From Puccinellia tenuiflora (taxonomy: Eukaryota > Streptophyta > Magnoliopsida > Poales > Poaceae): a stretch of DNA of 64,000 nucleotides. The notes beneath the pieces were generated by a model, which worked only from the letters and a program-made list of their open reading frames with translations, made no database searches and was not told the origin of the DNA. The stretch lies in the NCBI GenBank assembly GCA_012064385.1, contig QRDG01001828.1:186001-250000 (forward strand), written 5' to 3'. Shown here piece after piece: positions 19,690 to 30,850 of this stretch; within the stretch, counting starts at the first letter, position 1, and every line of letters begins with the position of its first letter. The position numbers and the translations under genes are program-made.

Positions 19690-19905
19690 TATCCGGTTCT
19701 GTATAGTTCGTACATCCGGTAGCAGTTTGGTTGTACATTTCCAGTTTTTGTATATCTCTAGTTTGTACATCTCCATTTTTGTATATCCGGTAGCAGTGTG
19801 GTTGTACATCTCCAGTTTTGTACATCCGGTAGCAGTGTGGTTGTACATTTCCAGTTTTGTACATCCGATAGCAGTTTTGTACTTTCGATGTCTGTACACT
19901 GTTCT
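19690..19905. repeat. Minisatellite of about 39 bp
   Basis: The word CCGGTAGCAGT recurs at about 19715, 19787 and 19826, with a variant at 19865. The last spacings are 39 bp, and the gap of 72 reflects one shortened unit. Each unit also contains TTGTACAT and CCAGTTTT. Minus-strand ORFs here are repeat translations, not genes. Confidence 0.85.
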
Positions 19906-20445
19906 CTGGTATTTTGTACACCATAGTCTATTTTTCTGTACGCCCTAGGGGCGGACCCAGAGGGTGGGCCGGGTGGGCCATGGCCCACCCAGAATTCTGG
20001 TCAAAATTTTGAATACCCCTATTCTTTGGTTCAGATTTGGCCCATTTAACTCGTCCAGTGCGTGAAAATTAAGTGTATTACGCAGGACTCAAACCCGCAA
20101 CCTCAAAAACCGGAGGAAGCAAAGGAAGTTGGGCTAGCCAAAAGGCGCATTCGTTGTTTGCATACACATATTCTATAAATATGTTTAGTTTCCGTAACAC
20201 ATCATTAGTATTTTTTTCTGCTATGGTTCAACCGGTTCAAAGCTAGGTAGCTAGCTGCAGATTGTAGTCTTCCAATTCAGCTATTTACCTTTTAAAAGTT
20301 AGAATTAGAAGGTATACTGTATAGATTCTAGATTTTTACAGTTAACGAATTCTATTTATAAAAGTCAACTAATAGCTTACACATGGTCGGAGCTTACATG
20401 TTGTTTATATGTTTCTTTTGAAATTATGGAATTGATTATGAAGAG

Positions 20446-23400
20446 CAGTGGCGGCGCCACTAGGGGGTCGACCCTGGTCGGCTGACCCGGCTGACCAAAG
20501 CCAGGAATCAATACCCCAGGGGCCAGGTTGTATACTGCGTGCTGCGCATACGGCCGGCCGGCCGTATAGCGGTATAGGTAAGGCAGGGTGGAAAAAAAAC
20601 GAACCGCGCGTGCTCATCCCCATGATTCCATCCGCCCGAAACCAGAATCCCTAATCCTCTTCTAGTTTCTCTGCTTTGCCCCGCCACCAGGCCGCCGCCA
20701 ACCGGCCACGCCTCCTCTCCCGCCGCGCCTCCTCTCCCGCCGGCAGCCCGCACACGCCTCCTCTCCCGCCGCGCCTCCTCTCCAGCTAGCAGCCCGCCAC
20801 GCCGCGCCTCCACTCCCGCCAGCACGCCTCCTCTCCACCGCGCCTCCTCTGCCGTGTTCCGGTCGTCGTCGCGCACAGCGCACTGATGGATGCTGAAGAG
20901 GAGGCAGCTTGGCTTAGGGAGCAAGAGGAAGAAGAAGACACATCTGAGCCATCGGAAGAAGAAGAATCTGCAGGGGAGGATGAGGAAGGAGAGGTTAAAT
21001 TTCCCTCTGATTTCAGTTTTTACTTTAGCTTTGATGTGTACTTGTATAGTTGTATAGCCGTGTAGGATATTGCTCACTGATTGCTTACTATTTGTAGAAT
21101 ACTCAACAAGCAAATGTTCCTGAAATGTTTGATCTAGCAAATGTCATCTCTGATCCTGGAATTCGGAGACCAATTGATGAATTTGGTACCCCACAAATCA
21201 GAGATAAAATGAGATGGGCATATTTGTCGAGAGGCCCGAGTCGTTTGATTGGTCATAACTTTCCTAAAACCAAATTTGGTCCAGATTGGCGGGGATTTCG
21301 AGATGTATGGTATACCAAATATGATTGGCTAGAGTATAGTGTGGAGAAGGATGCTGCATTCTGTTTTTATTGTTTCCTTTTCAAATCTTTAACACAATCT
21401 GGACATGATGCTTTCACAAAAAAAGGGTTTAAAAATTGGAAGAAAGCCTCGGAAAATTTCAAGTCTCATGTGGGTGGGCCAACTAGCATTCACAACAATG
21501 CAAGAAATAGTTGTGAAGATTTCAGAAATAAAAAGCAAAGTGTGTCATATGCTATCACTTCTCAGGAGGAGAAATCACATACTGATTATGAAATTCGTTT
21601 GAGGGCTGTTGTGGGTGTTGTACGGTTTCTTATTGAACAAGGTCTAGCATTCCGTGGGCATGACGAGTCTAGCACTTCCAAGAACAAGGATAATTTTCGG
21701 GAGTTGTTGGATTGGTATGGTGCAAGATGCAAGGATGTAGCGGATGTGATCAATTAAAATGCTCCTGGCAATTGTCAATTGACATCTCATGAAATCCAAC
21801 AAGATATTACACAAGCATATGCGAAAGAGACTATGGAAGTCATAATGAGTGAGCTTGGAAATTCTAGTTTCTCTCTACTTGTTGATGAGTCTCGTGATGT
21901 ATCGGTTAAAGAGCAAATGGCCGTGATGGTGAGGTTAGTTATACTCTCACAACTTATAATACTAGTTGCTAGTTTCATTTATTATACTCTCACAACTTAT
22001 AATATATGGTCTTGCTTGCAGGTTTGTGAACATAAAAGGAGAGGTTTTGGAGAGATTGCTTGGTGTTATGCATGTTGTTGATACTAGATCGGCTTCTTTG
22101 AAAGCATCTTTGGATGTAATGTTTGCTAAACATGATTTGTCCATGTCTAGATTAAGAGGACAAGGATATGATGGTGCATCGAATATGCGTGGGGAGCTAC
22201 ATGGTTTAAAAACATTGGTGTTGGCTGACAACCCTCATGCTTTTTATGTGCATTGCTTTGCCCACCAACTTCAGTTGGTGGTTGTGGCTGTTGTGAAAGG
22301 AGTTCTAGCTGTTGGTAATTTTTTTGGTCAGTTAAATAAGATTGTCAACATGGTTAGTTCTTATAATATGTACATTTTTCGTCATTGTCGTTTGTCAACA
22401 TGGTCACTCTATATGGCATTCTAATTTATAAATGCAAATTTTTGTAGGTGAGTGCCTCTTGTAAGAAGAAAGATGCATTGTTGCAAAAGCATCATGACCA
22501 TATGGTATCACTACTTGAGAGTGGGGAGATCTTGCCAGGAAGAGGCCAACATCAAGAAACAAGTTTAGCAAGACCAGGTGATACACGTTGGGGTTCACAC
22601 CATAGAACTCTAATCCGGATTCATCAAATGTGGGATTCAGTGATTTCAGTGCTAGATAGTATTTCTCATGATGGGACAGATGCGGAGGAGAGAGGTTTGG
22701 CTTGAGGTTATATGATCAACATGGAAACCTTTGAATTTGTTAGTATCTTGCATTTGATGCTTCGAGTGCTTGGTTTAACAAATGATCTGTCATACGCATT
22801 GCAACAAAAAGATCAGAACATAGTTTGCGCTATGAATATGATTGTCTCTGTGAAAAGTCTATTGCAGAAATTGAGAGATGATGGATGGGAGCCTCTCTTG
22901 CTGGCCGCTACTAATTTTGTGGTGGAAGAAATATTATAGTGCTGAATATGGATGTTAACATTTGTGCCAGGGGTTATCCAAGGAGCACACGCAAGATGGT
23001 TACTTGCTTGCATTATTACAAGGTACAAATCTTTAATCAGGTGCTTGATAGAAACATAGTTGAGATGAACAACAGATTTGGTGAAACTTCTACACGTCTA
23101 TTAATGTGCACTGCATGCCTTGACCCTAGAGACTCATTTAGCCGATTTGATCATGGCGAGCTAGTTGAGCTTGCAAGTATGTACTCTGCTGATTTCTCTT
23201 TACATGATTGCTATCTCTTAAGTGACCAACTCAACATATACATTGATGTCATGAAGAGAAGTCACGAGTTTTTAGCTTGTGGTAGTCTGAGTGGTCTGGC
23301 TCTCAAGTTTGTTCATACTGGACATCATTTGATCTTTCCATTGGTATATCGCCTCATTACACTTGCATTGACATTACCGGTGGCCACAGCATCAGTTGAG

Positions 23401-23807
23401 AGAGCTTTCTCTGCCATGAACATTATAAAGACATATCTTCGAAACAAGATGGGTGATGATTGGCTGAATAACTTGATGATTTGCTATGTTGAGAAAGAGA
23501 TATTTGCAAAAATTGATGACAAGAAGATTATGCTGCGTTTTCATTCCTACAAGGAACGTCGAGGCCATCTACCTCGACACTTTCGTCTTCCTGGCATAAA
23601 TCCAACTTAATGGTATGATACTATTAGTTTAAGTCATTTAGATGTCTTTTCGTGTTTTTGGTAGTTCTATTGTAAAAATGATGAAAATTGGATTTTCTGG
23701 ACCATTTCTTGTGTTGTTATGTGCTGTATAAACTTCCTTTTGTGCCTTAAAAAATTTAGACCTTATATGTTCGACCCCCCTCGTCTCAATTCCTGGCTCC
23801 GCCACTG
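20446..23807 (+). mobile_element. Inner hAT transposon with full-length transposase region
   Basis: It has terminal inverted repeats CAGTGGCGGCGCCA and CAGTGGCGGAGCCA (right end, reverse complement) and the 8-bp duplication ATGAAGAG (20438-20445 and 23808-23815). Its 3362 bp contain a multi-exon transposase gene on the + strand. The 5' part, 20660-20880, is a GC-rich leader with a repeated CCTCCTCTCC motif. Confidence 0.93.
20886..23610 (+). pseudogene. hAT transposase (TTF-type, DUF4371 and hAT dimerisation), broken
   Basis: The exons fit GT-AG rules: 20886-20993, 21098-21933, 22022-22352 and 22448-23610. Exon 1 encodes an acidic Glu-rich N-terminus. Exon 2 has the TTF-type zinc-finger region (VEKDAAFCFYCFLFKS) and a DUF4371-like start. 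Exon 3 has LVDESRDVS and RGQGYDGASNMRGE, part of the catalytic core. Exon 4 ends in the dimerisation domain (LPVATASVERAFSAMNIIKT). It is inactivated by TAA at 21755-21757, TGA at 22703-22705 and a frame change near 22915-22940. The enzyme would cut at the element's inverted repeats. The second intron contains a 24-bp duplicated TTATACTCTCACAACTTATA block. Confidence 0.92.
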
Positions 23808-23986
23808 ATGAAGAGGAACTGTGAAATTGCGAATCTTTCTCTAAACATGAAGCATATGTACTGAACTGCAATTTTTGGAATCAAATGACTCTTGATATTG
23901 TTCGTTTGCAAAAAAAAGTCACTCCGTGATTTTTTTTAACTGTGCCCACCCTCCAATTTTTTTCTGCGTCCGTCACTGGTACGCCC

Positions 23987-24403
23987 TACTATACAAGATG
24001 CTTGCATCATAGACGCGCTAGGTGCGGATGTACGCGGAGCAGGCTGCACGTACATGCCACGGGGCTTCGGCGCGCGCATGCACGTCCGCGCGGAGGCCAC
24101 ACTTGTGCGGGCACGGGGAAGACGTAATCAATTTGCTCACTCATACGTGATCAGATGCGCTACTCCATGCACGCCACGCGTCAGCTCTGCAATTTCCTCG
24201 CTCGCTCGAAATTGACCTTCGGAAAGGGAACTCTTTTATTAGTCCTACCCATAGTAAAGATATGTGCAGATGAATCCAAACTCACCGGCGGATGTTTTCT
24301 GTTTTCTTTCCACATTTAGTCCACATACATGACACACGAAGCGAAATTCTTCACGTGAGATCACATCTCGAAGCACCGCTCAGACCTCACACCCCAGAGC
24401 ACA
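23987..24403. promoter_or_regulatory. Upstream region of the P450 gene
   Basis: These 417 bp lie between the outer hAT and the P450 start. I see no convincing TATA box. The 8-bp hAT duplication lies about 420 bp before the ATG, so the hAT pair may have displaced distal promoter elements. Confidence 0.4.
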
Positions 24404-27400
24404 ATGGAGGTCGCCTACGTATACCTCGGCGTAGCAGCCGTGTCACTGTTCATTGTGCTTGCCAGCCGGAGGCGCTCGGCGGCGCACGATGGGGACGGCC
24501 TGCGTTTGCCGCCGGGGCCGTGGCAGCTGCCGGTGATCGGCAGCCTACACCACCTCGCCGGGCAGCTCCCTCACCGCGCGATGCGCGATCTGGCGCGGCG
24601 CCACGGGCCGGCCATGCTGCTCCGGCTCGGCGAGGTGCCCACGCTGGTGGTCTCCTCCCGGGAGGGGGCTCGCGAGGTGATGAAGACCCACGACACGACG
24701 TTCGCCACGCGGCCCCTGAGCACCACCTTGCGCGTCATCACGAACGGCGGCCGGGACATCGTGTTCGCGCCGTACGGGGACTACTGGCGCCAGCTACGGA
24801 AGATCGCCGTCACGGAGCTCTTAACCGCGCGCCGCGTCCTCTCCTTCCGCACCATCCGCGAAGAGGAGGTCGCCGCCGTGCTCCGCGAGGTCGGCGACGC
24901 CGCGGCGGCCGAGCGCCCCGTGGAGATGCACGCGCTACTTTCCGCGCTCGTGGCGGACAGCACGGTGCGCGCCGTGATGGGCGACCGGTGCAAGGAGCGC
25001 GACGCGTTCCTGCGGGAGCTCGACCGCTCCCTGAAGCTCTCGGCGGGGTTCAACCCGGCCGACCTGTGGCCTTCGTCACGGCTCGCCGTGCGGTTCAGCG
25101 GCGCCGTGCGCCGCGCCAAGGAGTGCCGAGATGCCGTGTACGGCATCCTCGACGGCATCATCCAGGAGCACCTGGAGAGGATGGACAGCGGCAGAGACCA
25201 CAACGACGACCTGCTCTACGTTCTGCTAAGGATACAGAAGGAAGGTGGGCTCCAGTTTCCGCTCGACATGGACGCCATCAAATCTGTCATCTTCGTAAGT
25301 CTTCTCGCTTACTGGCTTTATTGACTTCCGAACTATCTGTGCATGATCAGCAGTGCTATGCTATCACGATCATGTGATGTTTTCCATATGTTGGCGTGTT
25401 TTTCCTTTTACTGCCGAACTATCTATGCAAATTTATTGAAAAACGGTGATTTTTCAGTCGGCACTGAGCTGCACATTACTGAACCTAATGTCCCGGTCGT
25501 ATAAAACAACGGTGTGCAGTTTTAGGTCCTAGAAACAACTGTGGCACCTGCATATTTTATATTGAGAAATATACGAGTGTGGCGTTTTGAAGGCCGAGCT
25601 TTAAGTAGTTTGTTTTTTGAAAAGTTTAAAATAGGTATTTAAACGTTCTAAAAAATTAGGGGAAAATCGTAGATGTAGATAATGATAAGCTCTACTAGTG
25701 TGCTCACTGGCGGACCTAGCGTCCCTGCTGCCCGGGCAGCCGCCGGGCTTCCGGCCAGATAATGTAGTGTATTTTTCACGTATACTTGATTAAAAATTAT
25801 CACAATAAGCCTTTAATTTAACAGTTTGCCCGGGCTTCACAAATTTCTTGGGTCCGCTACTGAGTGTGCTAACAAAATACGAAATTCGTTATATTTTAGG
25901 CTGAGCAAAAATGTCAAATGTGTGGATATAGGTAGGTGAACCATGAATATTTTCAAAAACTTAAAATTTGTCAGATTTATCATTTTTGTGAGATAGAGTT
26001 CGATATTTTCTACACCTAGAATCTATTTCTGAATTTTTTGAACATACAAATGCCGATTTTTTGCTTTTTTAAGGCCTCCCGGACGCTCGGCACCATTTTG
26101 GACTTTCGGAAATTCAGCCAATTCCTATAATGGATATCGCTTTTCAAAACACCGGAAAACTAAAATTCAACACTGCTAATTGAAAATGTACAATTCCTGC
26201 AAATGTCAGTGTGATCTTAAGCTATACACAACGTGAGACACAGAAAATGGTAGTTGGACGTTGTTGGGTATTAGGGTATTATCCTACTTCAGTTATGTGA
26301 GGGTACGCTGGTACATCAATGGCGGACCCAGAAACTTACTGAACCTAGGAAAACTACAAATCTAAGTGCTTAGATACTATTTTTATGTTTAAACCGTGCT
26401 AGAAAAACACCCGAGATATGGTGTTGCGTCGTCATCAAGCTCAGGGAGGCATCCCGGGCTAGAGAGACGGTAGATCCGCCCCGAGGTATAGGGCAACTTA
26501 TAAGGGTTAGAGCGGGTACTCATATTAGATGCAATTTTGGGAGGGGTGGGAAGGGCCAAGGTCACTATAAGAGTGATGTTCAGTGGTTGGTACTACGATA
26601 TAAATCTCGGTGGACCATAGGTCATGGTTGGTCGGCTAGAATGTGTTAGCGGACCCAAAATGACCAAAGGGGGGGTGTTTGTTGGATTTTAGTTTCACTA
26701 GTTATTTGGAGTGAGCTATCTTTAACTTGGAGTGAGGGTCCAATATCTCTTACTACTACTCCCTCCATTCCGAATTAGATGACTTGAGTTTGTCTAAATG
26801 AAGATGTATCTAGATGTAAAAACATGTCTAGGTATTCTTATCTGAACAAAACCAAATCATATAATTTGGAACAGATGGAGTATTAGTTTATGTTGCTTTA
26901 TAGTTGGGCTTGGACTGGCTAGAACTCTTGGTTTAGTGGGCCAAGTGTACAATAGAGGTTGAAACACTGATTTAGCGGGCCTAGTTGCATAATATTAGAC
27001 ACTATCGAGGTTTTCATAAACATAACATTAGCACCTACTCCCTCCGTTCCATAATATAAGATGTTTTAGATGTTTCACATGTTGTCTAGATTCGGACTAA
27101 AAGAATGGAAAGTGGATGAACACATATACTAAAACATGTCTAGATACATGTGGTACAAATACGAATGTGGAAAAAGACTAAAACATCTTATATTATGGAA
27201 CGGAGGGAGTATCTGCCGGCAGCCTTGTTTCGGTGATCAAAGAGGAGGCAGCCGTTGGGCCTCCGCCGGAGCGTCAGGGCTTAAAGCTGTTGTGCCGATA
27301 ACTGAGCCTCCCTTATCTGTAATTTGCTTCCTAGGAGGAATGTAAAACAAACTCTATCTTTTAATGAAATGAAATGAAATGCAAAAGCTTTTTGCGTTTT

Positions 27401-28314
27401 CTCGAAGAATTTTTTTTCAAAGAAAACATATGTGTATGGTTAGATTTTTTTAGAATAATATCCTGACGTACTGTATAAATATTTAGCCAATTAACTGTTT
27501 CTCCGATTTCGTAGCTGTCGGGGAAATTCCCGATGTTTGTCTGAAATTCTGAATCCAACGTATGGAACGCAAATTACGCCTATTTTTATTTCCTAGTGCT
27601 GAACACCTCAAGACTCAAAAGTCCGATGTCAGTAACTCCAAAATGTTTCGCACGCAGGACATATTCGGCGCCGGCAGCGAGACGGCGGCGACGACGCTGG
27701 AGTGGGCCATCGCGGAGCTGATCAAGAACCCGGAGGCCATGCGGAAGGCGACGGCCGAGGTGCGGCAAGCCTTTCGTGCCATCGGCACCGTCGCCGAGCA
27801 CGCTCTGAGCTCGCTCCCCTACCTGCACCTCGTTATCCGGGAGACGCTGCGGCTGCACCCGCCCCTGCCGCTGCTGCTCCCGCGAGAGTGCCAGGAGCCG
27901 TGCCAGGTGCTCGGGTACGACGTGCCACGGGGCACGCAGGTGCTGATCAACGCCTGGGCTCTCGGCCGCGACGAGCGCTACTGGCCCGGCGCGCCGGAAC
28001 AGTTCCGGCCAGAACGGTTTGAGGGAGAAGGAGAAGCTGCGGCGGCGGAGTTCAGGGGCACCGACTTCGCGTTCCTGCCGTTCGGCGCCGGCCGCAGGAT
28101 GTGCCCTGGGATGGCGTTCGGCCTCGCCAACGTCGAGCTCGCGCTCGCCAGCCTGCTTTTCCACTTCGACTGGGAGCTGCCAAGTTCAGGTTCGGGTTCG
28201 GTGGAGCTCGACATGACCGAGGCTTTCGGCCTCACCGCGCGCCGGAGGGGCCAGCTACTGTTGCGCCCTGTTCTCCGAGTGCCTGTTCCCGGATTTGCCA
28301 GTATGGTTCTGTAA
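24404..28314 (+). CDS. Cytochrome P450, 71 clan (A-type), two exons
   Basis: Exon 1 (24404-25294, 297 codons) and exon 2 (27658-28314) join in phase 0 across a GTAAGT...GCAG intron, giving 515 residues, the normal length. It starts with a hydrophobic membrane anchor (residues about 4-20), a basic stop-transfer and the LPPGP hinge at 35-39. WRQLR (helix C) lies near 128, AGSETAATT (helix I, O2 activation) near 302-310, ETLR (ExxR) at 359-362, then a PERF block, and FGAGRRMCPG with haem-ligand Cys446. The enzyme should be ER-anchored and use NADPH-P450 reductase. Overall style resembles grass CYP71/CYP99-like enzymes of terpenoid or other specialised metabolism, but the substrate cannot be read from sequence. 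The intron position just before helix I is the usual one for A-type plant P450s. No inactivating change is seen. Confidence 0.95.
25705..25862. mobile_element. hAT-type MITE, 158 bp
   Basis: It is flanked by AGTGTGCT at 25697-25704 and 25863-25870. The ends are CACTGGCGGACC and, in reverse complement, CAGTAGCGGACCCAAG. Confidence 0.9.
26759..26880. mobile_element. Stowaway MITE, 122 bp
   Basis: The ends are CTCCCTCCATTCC and GATGGAG, with TA target duplication at 26757-26758 and 26881-26882. Confidence 0.9.
27038..27209. mobile_element. Stowaway MITE, 172 bp
   Basis: Long, near-perfect terminal inverted repeats (CTCCCTCCGTTCCATAATAT and its complement at the right end) are flanked by TA at 27036-27037 and 27210-27211. 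It can fold into an almost complete hairpin if transcribed in the intron. Confidence 0.94.
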
Positions 28315-28363
28315 TTTAACTCTTCTGAATCACTCTCTGCTTCGGCAGTGTATATATATAGTA

Positions 28364-28456
28364 CTCCCTCTGTTCGGTTTTACTTGTCGTGAGCTGAGCA
28401 TGTATTTGTACTGAGCTAGTTGTCTTTGCGCGACAACTAAAACGGATCGGAGGGAG
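28364..28456. mobile_element. Stowaway MITE, 93 bp, in the P450 3' region
   Basis: It begins CTCCCTCTGTTCGG and ends GATCGGAGGGAG, flanked by TA (28362-28363 and 28457-28458). It lies about 50 bp after the P450 stop codon, so it is probably part of the 3' UTR or at the polyadenylation region. Confidence 0.9.
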
Positions 28457-28638
28457 TATGTCACAGCAAGTTCTGTTGAGGAATCTGGGTAAACCCTTAT
28501 ATATATAAACAAACAAGAAGATTGATCCTGGAGTCTAGTAAATTGGTAAACCAGTCAACCAACATACCCTTAATTTCATCTGAAAGAAAAACGTGATCAT
28601 CGGGTTCGGGTGGTTTATCTGTGCTTATGCCTGAACTA

Positions 28639-28761
28639 CTTCCTCCGTCCCGAAAAGGATGTCACAGTTTTTTCCATTCATGAATGTATCTATATGTAAA
28701 ACATGTCTAGATACACTCGTGGATGGAAAAAGTTGTGACATCCTTTTTGGGACGGAGGGAG
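28639..28761. mobile_element. Stowaway MITE, 123 bp
   Basis: Inverted ends CTTCCTCCGTCCCGAAAAGG and its complement are flanked by TA at 28637-28638 and 28762-28763. Confidence 0.93.
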
Positions 28762-28831
28762 TATTTCTTTTTCTCGAGAGTACGTCAAAGACGTTACTAT
28801 AGCTTTATAGAAGGTAGAAGCATATACAAGA

Positions 28832-30560
28832 TCATTTTTTTTTTAGATAAAAGGCATTTTATTGTCCAGCTTTGAATTAACAAAGCCTAAGGTTCACCAC
28901 AACCGATTCTTACAAAATGGCATACAGCTTAGCCAACATGAGAGAACAGAAAACGTGATGCGGCATACAGTTTAGCCAAACTACTACATAATGCTGCGGC
29001 ATACAGCTTAGCCAACAAGAAAGGAAAACTAGAGGTAGTACCAAACAGAGCTCCAAGGGAACAGGACTAGGTTGGCCGACAAGAGGAGTGGATTTTCTTG
29101 AGTCTTGAGTTCTTCGACCAGCTTCCTTGCACCCTCCTGCTCTTTACTCCTTAGCGTGGGAGTCCAAAGCTGCAAAAAGAGAAGTAGTTTGAAGAGAACA
29201 TCAGCAGGGTGTCGAACCACCTTCTCAATAGTAAGTTTATTTCTAACAGTCCAAAGGGCCCAAGATTGGACCTAAAACAGGACCCAAATCAGTCTGCGTT
29301 CGTGTCCTGGCAGGTTCGATAGGATATCGAAGAAGTGTGCAAAGCTAGACGGGTTCCAGTCCCTCCCAAGGGCCCGGCGACACACAATCCACGAGAATTT
29401 AGCCAGAGAGCACTCGAAGAAGATATGGGACACATTCTCTAAGGCGCCGCACAGGGCACATAGGCCATCGGAGGGGCCGAAACGGTTCGCTATATTCATG
29501 CCGGAGGGAAGCTTGTCGAGAGCCAGTTGCCAGGAAAACACTTTGATTTTAAGAGGGAGCTTAGCCTCCCAGACATCCCGGTGGAAGGGGAAAGTCGCCC
29601 CACGCGACAAATGGGCATACATTGAGCTAACAATATATCTTCCCGAGGGGTCAAGCGACCAAGAGATCTCATCTTGGCCGTAAGAGAGGGTGGTGGCGGA
29701 GAGGATGAGGTTGAGCTCCTGCCACTGAAGGATTCCGGCCGCATTCAATGACCGCCGGAAGTGGCACCCTTCTGTCACCGCAACTGCCACTGATAGGGAT
29801 GGGTTATCGTAAATGTTGAAAAGAAGAGAGAATCTTTGGCAGAGGGGCCCTTCCCCTTGCCACCAGTCTAGCCAGAACAGGGTCCGAGCCCCATTGCTCA
29901 CCCTATGCTTGGCTCCAGCCTTAAAGAGATGTTTTATTTTGTGAAGACTTTTCCAGGACTGCGACCCCCCCTCCCCCGGTCCGAGCTGGAGAAGATGTCG
30001 CCATTAGTGGTATATTTGGCCTTAATGATATTTGCCCAGGTCGTGTCCTCTGACTGGTAAAGCGTCCAAATCCATTTCAGCAGGAGTGCCTCATTCATAA
30101 GTTTTGAGTTAGTGATCCCGACGCCTCCCTGAGATTTCGGCCTACACACTGTGGGTCAGTTCAACATGTGATATTCTCGTTGAGGTCCTGCTCCTTCCCA
30201 AAAGAATCTGGCCCGATGCGATTCAAATTGTTTATGGACCCCATCTTGAAGAAGAAACAGTCCCATAGCGTACGTTGGCAGGCTTGCAAGACGGGAGTTG
30301 GAGAGAATGAGTCGTCCCACCGAGGACAAGAACCTACCAATCCATGGCTCCACTCTATCTGCAAGTTTTTGTACAATGAAGGACCACTGTTCAGCCGTGA
30401 GCTTCCTATCAGCAATGGGCAGCCCAAGGTAAGTCATAGGAAGCGAACCCAATTTGCAGTTTAAACAACGGGCTCCCCTGTCTTGGATGTCACGTGGTTG
30501 CCCCAGCACCACCACTTCGCTTTTGTGAAAGTTGATTTTTAGCTCATGTCTTGATCGCGA
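28832..30560 (-). mobile_element. 5'-truncated LINE (non-LTR retrotransposon)
   Basis: The minus strand ends CCTTTTATCT followed by an A tract (T run 28834-28843). Upstream are the RT C-terminal half and a zf-RVT domain. A GCATACAGCTTAGCCAAC-like block occurs three times in the 3' untranslated part (28918-29013). The 5' half is absent, as expected from incomplete target-primed reverse transcription. I could not assign a target duplication. Confidence 0.85.
29272..30560 (-). pseudogene. LINE ORF2 fragment: RT C-terminus and zf-RVT
   Basis: Three frames are read in series on the minus strand. 30560-30156 has LKINFHKSEVVVLG, YLGLPIADRKL and RLILSNSRLASLPTYAMGLF, the RT thumb region. 30149-29934 has RPKSQGGVGITNSKLMNEAL. 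29901-29272 has LFWLDWWQGEGPL, WEAKLPLKIKVFSWQLALDK and CALCGALENVSHIFFEC, the zf-RVT zinc-binding domain. Frame breaks and the missing endonuclease and RT palm make it inactive. Confidence 0.9.
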
Positions 30561-30599
30561 ACGATTCAACAGAGAACACCCAGAAACGCCTACATGCAC

Positions 30600-30850
30600 A
30601 CTCTAGCCTACTCTCTCACAACATGGGTGAAAACTCCGGTCACTCCACGGCGGGCCTCAGTCCACTGTCGCAGCTCCGACAAAACCCTAGCTACCACCTG
30701 TTCCACACTGAGATGCTGCCGTGCCGCGTGAAAGACCCAGCCATTTCTGTTCTTCCAAAGATTTCAACAGGTGATGAGAACCACTAGGGTATCGAAGTCC
30801 CCAAAAGTAGAGAAAACGGGTTCCCTTATGAAGCTATCGCCACCTGGGAC
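30600..30850 (-). pseudogene. Second LINE C-terminal fragment
   Basis: The minus strand reads DFDTLVVLITC, stop, NLWKNRNGWVFHAARQ and then VLSELRQW, the stretch that normally follows zf-RVT in plant LINE polyproteins. It sits 5' of the other LINE fragment, so it belongs to a separate or rearranged insertion. Confidence 0.6.

Larger units (their letters stand above)
19946..23978. mobile_element. Outer hAT element (non-autonomous)
   Basis: The 8-bp duplication GTACGCCC flanks it (19938-19945 and 23979-23986). The ends are TAGGGGCGGACCCAG and, in reverse complement, CAGTGACGGACGCAG, a degenerate form of the plant hAT terminus CAGTGGCGGA. Without the nested hAT it is about 660 bp and has no transposase of its own. 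Confidence 0.88.
25295..27657 (+). other. P450 intron (2363 bp) loaded with small transposons
   Basis: The donor is GTAAGT and the acceptor CGCAG. It contains a hAT MITE (25705-25862), two Stowaway MITEs (26759-26880 and 27038-27209) and a possible worn hAT end near 26325 (AATGGCGGACCCAG). The rest is AT-rich and featureless. Confidence 0.9.

Noticed and set aside
24292..25377. 361-codon + strand ORF overlapping P450 exon 1
   Set aside because: Out of frame with the P450, Arg/Ala/Pro-rich and without domains; a GC-rich shadow.
26320..26485. Second hAT MITE in the P450 intron
   Set aside because: AATGGCGGACCCAG and GATCCGCCCC resemble hAT ends, but no 8-bp duplication could be found, so it is only mentioned as a possible relic.
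27562..28314. Separate gene beginning at ATG 27562
   Set aside because: It is the second P450 exon plus intron sequence. The acceptor at 27657 joins in phase with exon 1 and the product lacks an N-terminus without it.
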